NCBI GenBank assembly: GCA_958496175.1
Contig: OY292275.1
Location: 28,931,001 to 28,995,000, forward strand
Length of the DNA stretch: 64,000 bases
From: Sisyra terminalis
Lineage: Eukaryota; Arthropoda; Insecta; Neuroptera; Sisyridae
Direction: 5' to 3'
The translations under genes and the position numbers were made by a program. Positions 15,056 through 26,365 of the stretch are shown piece by piece (position 1 is the first letter of the stretch; each line of letters opens with the position of its first letter). The notes under the pieces were generated by a model, which was not told the DNA's origin, did not search any database, and saw nothing but the letters and a program-made list of their open reading frames with translations.

Positions 15056-16932
15056 GGTATAAACTAATGCTGGATAGCCGAAGCCAGGACCAAAAAAAAA
15101 AATTATATTATCTCCAACTCCCAAGTCTTATGTTATATGCAATAGATTTAGTAAAGTCTCAATGTCATAAAACTGCAATTAAATTTTAACTAGAGCTGAA
15201 GCTCTGGAGTCAGAGCCGAAAATTGAGTAGTACAACAACTAAGTATAGTAGCGAAAACATGTTTATTGAAAATATGAAAACAAATTCAATGGAATTCGCC
15301 ATCTAAAAGAATATCAAGTGTGCTAATGCTTCAATATAAATGAACGTGGTGTTTATTAGTTACATAAATCCATGTGTACAAATCACATATATCATATGGC
15401 ACACATAAGATCCTAAATACTAAATATTATTATGACTTATTTGCTTCGTGCACGATGGAAATGTCATCTGACGGCGACACTAAATTATGCTCTATGGTTG
15501 TGGGGATTATGGAACGTTTTCGTTTACAACAAGAGCATAAGCTAACGAAATTTCGACCACTATTAGCGCTGAGATCGATTCAGTTGTACCCACCATAACT
15601 TTACTTCCAGTGAATACGACTTATCCATTAAATTACGATATTTCACAATCAAACACAGTAAAACGAAATGTCGCAGAAAATTACTCCGGGTCGGAGAACT
15701 ATTCCGATTGTGAGGAGTGGATCGGAATTATTCCGGTCCACATTAAAATGCTATGTATTCATTATCACAATACATTATGGAATACACAGATTTATTTATA
15801 TATCTATAAATAATAGTAGAAATAGTAAAATGAGTAATAATATAGAAACTACAATAGCATAATATAAGCATTATATAAAATATACGAAATTAATAATATA
15901 CAAAATGATAATGATAAAATGCTATAGAACTTGATCCTTTAAACCGTATTTTTATTTCTTGCTTTTATTTTATTTTTCAGAACTACAGGAAATCTCCATG
16001 TTGAAAGATTCTCGACACAACACTACTCTATATTAAGTTTGCCATTTTAGGTAATTTTTAAGGGTTGTGGTGTTTATAGTTTGTCCAAATAGATGAAATA
16101 ATCTTAAAATATTAAATTATCTTACAACCAAGCAACGTCAGCAAACATCAGTGGAAATTTTGTTGAATTCAGCAGCTAAATATTTTGTAAAAACGTTTTA
16201 AAAAGATATTAGAACTTCTTTTTTTCCTATAATTGTTTAAATGTTACTGTTTACTTAAGTAGTATAAGAACTATAAAAAAAATATTTTAACATGGAAAAA
16301 ATATTCCTTTCCTGTATTGGCACAATGTATTTTTATGCGGTTACGTACTTAAATTTTACTAGCGAAAATATTTTGAAGATATTGCCTAATTCATTAATCT
16401 AATGAATTGTGAATATTGATTTTGAATTTTATGAAATACTGTATTTGATGTAGAGTTATTTTACAAAGAAAATAATTGTTTAATATACAAATCAAAAGCT
16501 AACATAAATAAATAGCTGGTAGCAAAACTAACGTAGATTATTTTAACATCAGATCAATGAACTAGTACATACTTTCTACAATGTAATATTCGTTTACTGT
16601 TTCTTTGAATGTTTGAATTACCATAAAATACAAAAATAGCAATATGACTATGTCAACAAATTTTATTTGAAATCGCTCGAGTAAATGCGGTATGGATAAA
16701 CTTAAAAGATGATAAAACACATGCTTTTTATTTGGAACAAGAAAAACAAAGAACAGAAGTATTGTATGATAAGTTTGATTTATTCGTATTTTATAAATAT
16801 TAAATCAAGATAAGCGTTTATAACTCAGATTGAAAACCAACTAGTTTATCTCATTTTCTAATTTGGTTGGAAAAATTATTGGGTGTGTCAATTATAAATG
16901 TCGTTTTATTAATAGAATTAAATAGTTCGTAC
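15056..16932. other. Intron 4, part near exon 4
   Basis: Between 15170 and 15770 the DNA is less A/T-rich. A plus frame from ATGGAAATGTCATCTGACGG gives MEMSSDGDTKLCSMVVGIME before ending, and CTCCGGGTCGGAG/ATTCCG words follow. This may be a remnant of another element; it matches nothing I recognise. The rest is plain intron. Confidence 0.4.
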
Positions 16933-17262
16933 CTGTTGCATTTTTTCAAAGTCTAAACATGGTCTTTGAACATGTGCATTTCGAGTGTAGCGAGATCTTT
17001 TCCTGGGACTTAATTCACAGTGTAATAACTTTGGAGGAGGACTTAGCGAACGACCTTTAATAGCAGCAGTGGTCATTATCGGGCCAGAAGACGAGTGGAG
17101 AAGTTGTGGGGCTCGTCCCCCAGCAGGCCGTAAAGCCTCTAAAGGCGGCGATGTCCGGAACTGAACTGGAGTTGACATACTTGCATATAGTAAATGATGT
17201 ACTTCATCGTCTGATGATCCGGAATGCTCAATTGGGATTATCGTATCATCGGCTGTAGTACT
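16933..17262 (-). CDS. Coding exon 4 (residues 165-274)
   Basis: A 330-bp exon of exactly 110 codons, phase 0 at both ends. The acceptor is TTTTCAG|AGT and the donor is CAG|GTACGA. It begins STTADDTIIP, has an acidic SGSSDDEVHHLL patch near residues 178-189, a Pro/Ala/Gly-rich middle, then GRSLSPPPKLL and the basic PRKRSR stretch near 250-255, which is a plausible nuclear localisation signal. It ends in RPCLDFEKMQQ, the first half of the C-terminal block. G+C content is clearly above the flanking introns. Reading past the donor only adds four codons before a stop, which supports the splice site. Confidence 0.9.
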
Positions 17263-19775
17263 CTGAAAATAAAAATTTACACTGTCATTAATTTAAATCG
17301 CTAGAAACCTGAGTGTTTTTATGAATTATTTTTTTAAAACAATATCCTTTTTTAAAACCTAAACACCATTGCCTAACTTTTATAATATAGACTTTAAGCA
17401 CATTTTCTTGATTTTAAGGAAAAATAAATTTGTAATTCTTAAAAGTGTGTATTTAAACAGAAAAAATTGTTAATGTATAAAAGAAAATAAAAATAAAAAC
17501 AATTGGTGAGCCTGTGGCGTCACAGGACACTAGTAGAATACCTATAAATGAACAGTTACTCAATAAACAATAATTACAAATATAATTTTCCGCATTATCC
17601 AAAATGTATAACATTTTTATACCCAAAAATTATTTCAATACAAGTACATGGTCAGTTTTGAAATAATAAAAAGATAATGGAAAACGTTGTTTTGGTAAAA
17701 AAAAATTTCCTGCACAATCAACTATAATCCAATTTAAAGTAAAGTCTAGTAACATTTCCGGTGCATTAAAGTGTTGGCTAGGCTAGAAAATCCGGGAAGT
17801 TATTTTTAGTTTTTCAATAACATGTACTATATGGATTTATAATATTATTTAAGACAGCACTTCATTTTCATAAACAACTAAATTAGGTATATCTCCAATT
17901 TGGAGAAAATCATAATTAAAAATTTTCTAATAGTTTCAAAATGCTGATTATTATATATATATAATATAATATATAATATATATATATATATATTATGAAT
18001 AAGGTGGAAAGTATAGAAAATATGTCTTGATTCCTCAAAAATAAACAATATAGGTATTATGCTTTATGATCAAATTAAAATTTTATTGCAAAAAATTTTA
18101 TTTTTCACAAACGATATAAATGCATATAATAGAGATAAATTTATAGTTACCGGGGTAAAGCAATTTAAGTTTGGCACCCCATTTCAAAGGATATCTTTCA
18201 AATCAAAAAACTTTTCAAATAAATAACTTAGATAATAATAATAAATTTACAATTTATAAATGTATACATATAAATGTAATAATAGAAATCAAATTTTCTT
18301 CTACTTTAAACAACTTTTCACGTATCTCTAAGGATGGCTTAGGGTTTGCTGCTTTAAAACATTAAAAAATGGTGTTGTTTTTAAAGATTTTTTAAATAGG
18401 GGATTTGTTTTATTATGTTACATTATTTTTTAAAATGAAGGACCCCTAAGTGCAATTATTTATTTATAAAGTAACTCTCATAATAGTAATTTTGATTTGC
18501 TAAAATTTTTGAAAAATAATTAGGATATGTTTAATCCTTGTTGCTCGCATCCATGGTGTGGTAAATAATTAATAATGTTCTTGGGAACTTGAACTCAAAT
18601 AATAATGTTTAATGTTAGCTCTGGAAGTTTTTTATAGTAGTGTTATAAATAAAAAATTGACATAAATTTTGAAAATAATATGTAATTAATGATAAAGTTG
18701 AAAAATACTTGTAATAATATAAAAAATAAATAGTTTTTCAAGCCTACATTAAGTCAGCAATATTATTGGCAATGTTTGTATAATAATTTTAAAGATGTTA
18801 TTTTTTATATATAATTTATTCTTACTGTAACTAATAACAAAATTCCTAGTTGCTGTTATAAAAAAACTTCTTTATATTAAGTTTCTTTAAAGATATGGTA
18901 ATACATTGACTTAAAAGTATGCAATATTGTTTACATCTCATTATCAAAGAGTGAAAGTTCATATAAAATGATCTAACAAATAAAAAAATGATCTTCAAAT
19001 AAAATATTTTTATTTTTGCCAAATTTATTATGTAAAATCCTATTTTGTTTTAAGTATGAAAGAGATAATTTTAAACCAATGTTCATAATAAAAACTACAA
19101 TATATCCGTAGATGTCAAATAGTCAACTATTTTAAAATATAGAATTTCTCATTTACAGGTACATATTTTAATGTGTACGATTGAATAATATACGGTCATC
19201 TACTTCAGTTGAAACGGAAGATGGGTGATTTTTATGTCTACTTAATATATATCGCGTAATGGTTGCAAAGATTACAATCGCGATCTCGCCAAAGTCAAGG
19301 CGAAGGTCACAAACACATCAAGAATATGTATATTTAATTGTATAATAAAAACAGTTCTCAATAGTAAAACAGGACAACCTTGCAATCAGGTTTATGGTTA
19401 AGTTTTTTGTATTATGACTTTTGATTATTTCAACCAAACCTGCACTTTTAAATTTTTTACAACACACACCAATTTAAATGGTTAGATATGCGTGTAAAGT
19501 TGTTGATCTTTTAAAATAAAGTAATATATTTAGAAAGATCTAAGTTAAAAATAAACATGTAAGATAATTAAAAAAAATAAATATTTCTAAAGTTACTATT
19601 TTTTTGGCATCTTCTGAAAAGCAAATTGTGGTGTATTTTTTGACGAAATTGTTGTAATACTCCATGAAGTTAGTTTAAGACCCAGAAACATGAACTCCTA
19701 CTTATTATAATACTTATATCCTTTAAATTTTAATCTAGTTTTAGTGACTTTTCTCTAAAGCTTAAATTTGAAGGC
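17263..19775. other. Intron 3, part near exon 4
   Basis: A/T-rich intron with the AT tract at 17950. The 64-codon plus frame at 18171 is chance. No element ends found. Confidence 0.5.
17950..17996. repeat. (AT)n-type tract
   Basis: A TATATA/ATATAA run of about 45 bp in intron 3 that can form a hairpin. Similar short runs occur throughout the window. Confidence 0.6.
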
Positions 19776-19787
19776 ATAATTCTGTGC

Positions 19788-20328
19788 TAAAATTTCAAAT
19801 CTTTGGTGATAACAGATTAATACAAATTCCTAGAGGACTAGGATTAAAATAAGCAGTTAAAACTTGGTTTTTACTCGCGGCCTTTCGGCCCCTTTATTGA
19901 GCCTTCCTCAGGCGTTCATAAACAATCGTTTTAACTTTGTCAACAATAATCCTTGTCATGATTCATTTTTATAGATACGGTATAGTTTATAAACGCAATA
20001 ATAAAAACTTCCAAGATACATAAAATTTCAATAAGAAATAATTAAAAATTAGTTAAAATGACATTATTTTAAACCACTAAGTGTCACTTTTAACTAATTT
20101 TTAATTATTTTTTATTGAAATTTTATGTATCTTGGAAGTTTTTATTATTGCGTTTATAAACTATACCGTATCTATAAAAATGAATCATGACAAGGATTAT
20201 TGTTGACAAAGTTAAAGCGATTGTTTATGAACGCCTGAGGAAGGCTCAATAAAGGGGCCGAAAGGCCGCGAGTAAAAACCAAGTTTTAACTGCTTATTTT
20301 AATCCTAGTCCTCTAGGAATTTGTATTA
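19788..20328. mobile_element. Foldback palindrome element FB-1
   Basis: Near-perfect inverted arms of about 243 bp (19816-20058 and 20088-20330) surround a 29-bp loop. A 28-bp unpaired tail (19788-19815) sits on the left. The direct repeat ATAATTCTGTGC flanks the unit at 19776-19787 and 20329-20340, a probable 12-bp target duplication that overlaps the arm end by 2 bp. Each arm carries a G+C-rich module (CGGCCTTTCGGCC, GAGCCTTCCTCAGG). The few mismatches imply recent formation or copy-choice repair. No coding capacity. It lies in intron 3. Confidence 0.8.
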
Positions 20329-20340
20329 ATAATTCTGTGC

Positions 20341-21525
20341 CTTCATCATTTATATGATATACATATAATAAGAATACATCAGAAAATATGATTTAAAAAA
20401 TTAAGCAATTCACCGACTATTGTACTCTTGATCTTTTTACATTACAATTAAGTTTATGTGATTCAAATTGCTATTTTTCCTGTTATAATCATTTTCTTTT
20501 CGGTTTGCCGTTTTCCAAGTGGTGGGCAAATAATTATTAAAAGTTAAATAAGTATTAGACTAGTAGATGCTGAACACATTTCTATACATTGGAAAATCGT
20601 TATTTTTTTTATAAATGAAATGTAGAAGTACGAGAAGATTAAAAAAGATTTAAATTTATTAAGGTGAGAATTAACAAAGAAATTGTAATGGTATTGGTTG
20701 TTGATGGCAATGATTGTAATGTTACACTTAAAACTTGAATCTCTGATGTTGAATATAATTTCAAATGTCAATTTCATTTCAACTTTATTAAGAAAGTGGT
20801 GTAACTTATGATGCATACATTTGTAGATAATTGAAAATAACAATGAAAATTTTCAACGAGTTCTTTTTCAATTGGACGAATAGAATTGTTGATGGGACAT
20901 TGCCGAGTACATTCTTTGGCATTACAATTCGACTAGCGTTCAAAAGTCTCAAAAGTCATCAATCGATATACAACCAAATAAAAGCAAAGTATGGCATGGA
21001 ATGGAATTCTTGTGATGTTGCCAATTTCTTGGCATTCCTCTAACAATTGAATGCACATGATCTTTATGAGACCGAGACGCGCGCAATTTTTTCTGATATT
21101 TGAAATTGTATATTTTACCAAAATTAAATAAACTTTTCATTAAATTAAAAAACCCCGAAGCAAAAAACTTTAATTTTAAAGATAATAGTTTTTCTATTGC
21201 TGGAAAAAAATCAATGTATATTATGATAATAAAAACTTCCCAAGTTAATTGAAAACACGTAGACCAATAATAGCATTTCCAAAAATTAGATGGTATTTAG
21301 TTATGTTTTTTTTAAAACGTAAAATATTACTAAATTATAGTTCTAAAATTAGAAAATATACAAATTCTAATTCTCAATTTTGTTTCCGAATATACAGTAT
21401 TGGCATTAAAGTTTTAAATGTCATTATTCATTTTAATTTAAAAAAATATATAAATATTAAGCTGGACTAAAAAGTTTACTATTTTCTATTTAAAAGATAT
21501 CAAAAATGTTAATCAGAAGGCCAAG
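20341..21525. other. Intron 3, between the two foldbacks
   Basis: Overlapping frames on both strands at 20544-21140 look like chance in a slightly less A/T-rich stretch; none has a recognisable domain. Confidence 0.45.
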
Positions 21526-22312
21526 GAAAAAAGTTGCGAAATTTCGAGCTCTTAATATTGATGTTAAGAGTTTTATAATCGTAATTTTCGATTTTTCAAT
21601 CCAAAGCGCATTCTTTCTCAAAAATTTTGAACCATCACATTGAAGAATTAAAAATCATTATATTTTTGAAGGAAATTAAATGTTCTACGAAAATGTCTGG
21701 TTGTAATTTTTTTTAACCAACTGTTTTCTTATAATTGAGTACTGAGCATTGATCTATTTTTCCATTTAATTTTTTGATTTTGGAATTTTGTAATTAAGGA
21801 ACAAAATATTATTCAGAGCAAAATTTTTATATATTCTTAAAGGAAATCAAATGCTTTACAAATAAAAGGTCTCGAAGCATTTTCCAACTAATTATTCAAC
21901 TTTGATCTTGAATAACTTTGAATGAAGTAAATCTATTAAAAAATACCACGAGATATTTTTTGTAGATCATTTGATTTTCTTCAAGTATATAAAAAAAATT
22001 TATCTGAATATAAATTTGTCCTTTAATTACAAAACTCAAAATTCCAAAGTTGAAAAATCAAATGAGAAATAGATCAATGTTCAAGACTCAATTATAAGGA
22101 AACGGTTGGTTCAAAGAAAATTACAACCAGACATTTTTGTAGAACATTCAATTTCTTTCAGAATACTTGTATATGTTGTTCATTTCTTTTAGAGTGATGG
22201 TTCTTCAAAAAATTTGAGGAAAAAATGCGCTTTAGATTGAAAAATCGAAAATTGCGATGATAGTACTCTGAATTTCAATATAGAAAGCTCAAAATTTCAC
22301 AATGTTTGTTTT
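21526..22312. mobile_element. Older diverged foldback (about 790 bp)
   Basis: The left arm words AATTTTCGATTTTTCAATCC, AAGCGCATT, GAACCATCAC and GGTTGTAATTTT recur in reverse complement and in reverse order on the right. The match runs almost to the centre near 21920 with many substitutions and small indels. No target duplication or ORF is seen. It is much older than FB-1, only 1.2 kb away, and does not share its sequence. Confidence 0.65.
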
Positions 22313-22748
22313 TGATCATCCTGAATAATATTTTTTATATATCTTTTTAAAAAAAATACTCGAGTTTTTGGCGCAGCCTTATATGCATAGTGCATACATG
22401 TATTCAAAATATAAGTCTACATCGCATACAGTCATGCAATTTAAACGTGAGTTACATCTTCTTGTACATATATAATATATAGCTGATGCCCGCGACTTCG
22501 TCTGCGTAACGTAGGTGTAGATTATATTTTCTTTTTAAATTTGCTATTTGTTGTGGCATATGAAAATTATTTTTTTTTTATTTCTTTTACGAAAAACATA
22601 ATCATACTTAAGAACACTATTTTGTCAACTTTAAAAATACAAATTTAATAAACTGTTACTTAGAATAAAATAGTTGTATATAATGATCAATTCATTTTCA
22701 AAAAATAATTATAAATATCTAAAAAGTACCTAAAAAAACCGTATACCT

Positions 22749-22768
22749 ACGGTAGGTATACCTACCGT
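22749..22768. repeat. 20-bp perfect palindrome
   Basis: ACGGTAGGTATACCTACCGT equals its own reverse complement. It follows a half copy (GTATACCTACGG), within the retroposon region. Confidence 0.6.
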
Positions 22769-24401
22769 GAACCAATTAATCCGTAAATCAATCAGCATTT
22801 ATACATAAATAAAAACTATCGTTAAGTTCTATAAAGTCAGTCATAATTATAACTTAAAACAGTCAAAAGTTATCAAAACACTCGCCTAGATATTTATAAT
22901 ATTAGTAAAAATAACATTTCATTGTCTCGACTCTCGAATGAACCCTTTTCTCGAAACTATTTCACTACTGCAATGTACGAAACTACCGAGAAATTAAAAT
23001 TTGTTCAATTGAACGAAACCCAGTTCCTCCATAATCAAGTATAACCATTGTGTATCTATGCACTTATTACTAAAATATCTGAATTTCAACTATATAATTA
23101 AATCATTTCCTTTTAGTTCGCCGAATTGCTCGCTACTCGATATTCGCTCACTAATGTATTTATTTGTGAATACGTATTTCGGATTTTTAGGTTTACAATA
23201 TGTGAAAGCCAAAAAACTTAATGCTCACTTATGAACTTAACCTTTTTCAGATATATATATTAGAGTTTAAATTTTTAAGCAGATCCTACGTTTTTGAATC
23301 TAATAATAAATCAACATTGTTTTATTTTAAGCGATAAAACGTTTCGTCTATAACGAACATATTTTAATAATTAAACTTAAAATTTCGATTGTTGAATAGA
23401 CGTTATGCCGTACAAACTTTGCCACCATTTTTCACTTTTTTAGGGGAGGAATTATCAAAACCCCTTTCTTATTATATATCTGCATCGTATAAGAAAACCA
23501 TTTTCCAAATTTCATCGACACAAATATGCTTTTATTTGGAAAATACAATGTAAAACGAAAAAAATTATGACCTTCTTTACTTTGATATCATTACTAAAAA
23601 GCAATTCGATTTCGCACATTTGGACGTTGTACATACAAAATTGTTGGAAATAGGTAGAAAACGTGGAAGTAAATTCGAATATTTTATTTATTTTCAATAA
23701 CAATAATTGATTTTCAAATTTTTCTAAATACCGAAGAAAAGTTAGTTTGGAAGATTTTATATTTTGATTGATAAGATTGATAATGAAATATGTGACAAAT
23801 AATTGCTCCCTTAACGTTTTTCAGCAGAATAAATAATTGCTCCAGGTCACAATCATTGGTTGATAAAAATTAGGTTTTAAAAAGTTTGATTGTTGAAAAA
23901 CAATCAAAAATTAAAAATCGCTTAGTTAGAATAAGTACTACATACACTTTCATACTAATTTAGTGAAATAACGTTATTTAAAACGTTGTTATTAAAATGA
24001 TATAACAAAAAAAAGAAATTTATAGTTAAATAATTAATAATAAGTTTTAAATTATACTTATTAAATTCAAAATTTCGATTGTTGATTAACTCTACATTTT
24101 CTCATACAAACGTAGTCACCCCTTTTACTCTTTTAGGGTAGGAATTTAAAAAAAAAAATCTTATCAAATGTCTACTCCTTATAAGGAATACATCGAATAT
24201 TAAAATTTCATCAGTCAGAGGGGATCTATAAATACAGGATTTTATGTATGCACGGTTTTAAAAACGTATTTTCTTTAAGTTTTATTACTATTATTATTAT
24301 TGCTACTATTACTTTTTTTCGTTAATATGTCCTTATTGAGCAATTGTAAGGATCTATTTACAACAATTTTGTAAAAAAAAAAAATAAAAAAAAAAGTTTA
24401 C

Positions 24402-24477
24402 TGTAAGATTCGAACCCACGTCTTAATAATTAGGAGCATCAGAATGTTAGATACGTAAGCCATTACGCTATAACATC
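24402..24477 (-). pseudogene. tRNA-like sequence inside retroposon
   Basis: On the minus strand an A-box-like TAGCGTAATGGCTTA is followed about 45 nt later by a B-box GGGTTCGAATC, with a T-arm GTGGG/CTTAC that pairs with wobbles. The acceptor ends do not pair, so it is not a functional tRNA. It lies antisense to the host element, next to a long A-rich run. The matching block at about 12.7 kb is more decayed. Confidence 0.45.
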
Positions 24478-24790
24478 AAATATGTGTTGTATATATATAA
24501 AGGTTTATATTTCAAAGAGGCAATTTTTCAAAATTTAAATTGAATTTACGGTGCTTTTTATCAGTTCAATTAAAAATATTTTTACAGATTATTTTCTAAC
24601 TTTTAATTACCTTTCCAATGATACATAACTCACCTGTCTAGTGTAAAAATTTCTTATTTCATCCCTTGATAATACCTTCCCTTATTATTTCTTTAGAATG
24701 ATAAGTAGCCTATAGTCTGTGGGAAATTGTGTTGTATCTTAATACCAAATTTCATTAAATTCGGTTGTTCCGTTCTTTAGTTAAATCGGG

Positions 24791-24818
24791 ACACACAGAC
24801 AGACAGACAGACAGACAA
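24791..24818. repeat. (CAGA)n tract
   Basis: A short perfect tetranucleotide run, near the 3' end of the long retroposon copy, typical of that end rather than an independent microsatellite. Confidence 0.7.
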
Positions 24819-24945
24819 AAATTTTAAAAATGTTAAATTTGGAATAAGGGCCTCTTGAAACAAATATTTACCCAAAAATTGGGTTAAAAATCGAAATGTA
24901 CAGACAGACGTAAGAATTTTATATATTAGTATAGATATAAAATAC

Positions 24946-26012
24946 AACATCATTTAGTCTCGTCGTTTAAGGCTCCATCAATTGAAATCTACTAGTTTCG
25001 ATCATTATTTTTTAATTTAGAGATAAATTTTTACCATAAGTTTCAGTATGCTCTTGGCATTGATAACAAAGAACATTAGCAATTGTGATTTTTAGCGAAA
25101 TTCCTATCGAAATTGATAAATTTTAATTTCTTTTAAATAAAATGATAAAGTTACAATCATGATTTTTGCAAAACAAATACAAATACAAATGCTCTAACTT
25201 GTTACGATAAGTTTTAAGTTTCAAATCATAAGGGGTAAAAAATATTGAGTTTTTTTTTTTTTTTTTTAATTTTCACTTATTAACTCTCATCATCGAGAAA
25301 ATTTTCACTTAAAAATTATCCAATTAGATAAATATTTGATGTTTTTTTTCAGTTCACTATCTTTAATTCACGAACTAAGTACAGTATACACTAAATTTAT
25401 AAGTCTCTACATACATCTCAATAATGGTATCGGTGTATATTTATTGGTGTTTGATAGTTGCTTGTGACCAAAAAAAAAATATGTATTCACTTGTAATGTT
25501 TAACTAAAACATTAGTTTAGGATAAACTAAAATTTAAACAGTTACTAAAATAAACATACCTTAGCGAACCAATATTACTTCATTTAGACTAATTACTTAA
25601 TCTTTTAACATTTCGACAATGAGTATACTATATTGACTAAAAGCATTGATGAAAAATAGTTAACAAGGAAAATGAAAAATTAAGTAGTTATGTATGTATA
25701 ATGTACGTATTCAAACTGTGCTAGGAAGTTGGAACATATCAATTTCTCAAACCAACAAATCGTAAGTGTTTTGCCATAAAGTGTGTAGTAAGCTAGTAAA
25801 TATAATTGTTAACTACAACTCAAATGATAATTACAACTGGATAAGTAGAATAGCTAAGTAAAAGTTAAGGCGGCTAGACATTTATTATTAATAATGGTTT
25901 TGTTTTTCACATTATCTATTTACAATAAATTCTTTTGTTAATTATGTATGCATGTAGGTGTCATCGTTTCGATTGTAATGGCATTTAATTATGGAATAAA
26001 TTATTAACTTAC
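24946..26012. other. Intron 3, part near exon 3
   Basis: Plain intron with a T-run near 25250. Nothing else seen. Confidence 0.5.
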
Positions 26013-26365
26013 GTCTATTGTTAATTTTCCATATGGCGAAATTGGTGATGAAATTCTTCTGGGACTCAAGTTGCCATAATGAGACATGTTTTCAGCGTTT
26101 TCAGGACTGTAACCGGATGTAATCCCATAAGTATGAAGAAACGACGTTGAATTGTCCGCATTGATCTGGGACCATTTTCGTTTTTCGGGGAAACATACAG
26201 AAGCTGCTCGACTTGGCCGAGGTGGCCGTGTTTGTTTAGGGCTATTTATCACTTCTAGTTCTTCTTCGGAACTGTGGGGATCATGAAATGTATCCATGCT
26301 AGGTGGTGGACTTTCTCCTGAACATCCAGTGTCGGCTGGAGACACACTGGCTCTTTCTGACATTA
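26013..26365 (-). CDS. Coding exon 3 (residues 47-164)
   Basis: The exon starts after TTTCAG with TA, completing Val47, and then reads MSERASVSP. It ends at GAC|GTAAGT in phase 0. The peptide is low-complexity: a Ser/Pro-rich start, an acidic SSEEELEVI patch near residues 78-86, a Pro/Arg stretch, then EKRKWSQ near residues 107-113 and repeated SP motifs (SPRRISSPISP). SP and RxxS words suggest phosphorylation sites; no folded domain is evident. A 32.2-kb intron lies upstream and an 8.75-kb intron downstream. Met48 could start a shorter isoform if a non-coding first exon is used. Confidence 0.9.

Larger units (their letters stand above)
22479..24945 (+). mobile_element. Retroposon remnant, copy B (long, possibly composite)
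   Basis: It begins with AGCTGATGCCCGCGACTTCG, a head widespread in insect retroposons, and ends with a CAGACAGAC tract and TATATTAGTATAGAT. Two diverged direct repeats lie inside, near 23380-23560 and 24068-24230 (each with AAAATTTCGATTGTTGA and a CACTTTTTTAGGG-like core), so it may be two copies in tandem. No RT frame survives. Its 3' half matches copy A at 12.7-13.2 kb. Confidence 0.55.

Noticed and set aside
14867..15124. 85-codon minus and 62-codon plus ORFs at the right end of the PIF-like element
   Set aside because: They arise from the CGCG-rich subterminal and inverted-repeat sequence, which lacks stop codons by composition. No protein features are present.
16933..17262. Assignment of the main gene to FAM53
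   Set aside because: The RPCLDFEKM word resembles FAM53, but no other FAM53 motif is seen and the C-terminus differs, so no symbol is given.
20229..20275. A functional hammerhead ribozyme in FB-1
   Set aside because: Only the CTGANGA and GAAA words and one stem are visible. No stem III with a cleavage triplet is seen, so it is kept as a lead and not annotated.
24402..24477. A functional tRNA gene
   Set aside because: A- and B-box-like words exist, but the acceptor stem does not pair and it lies within a repeat.
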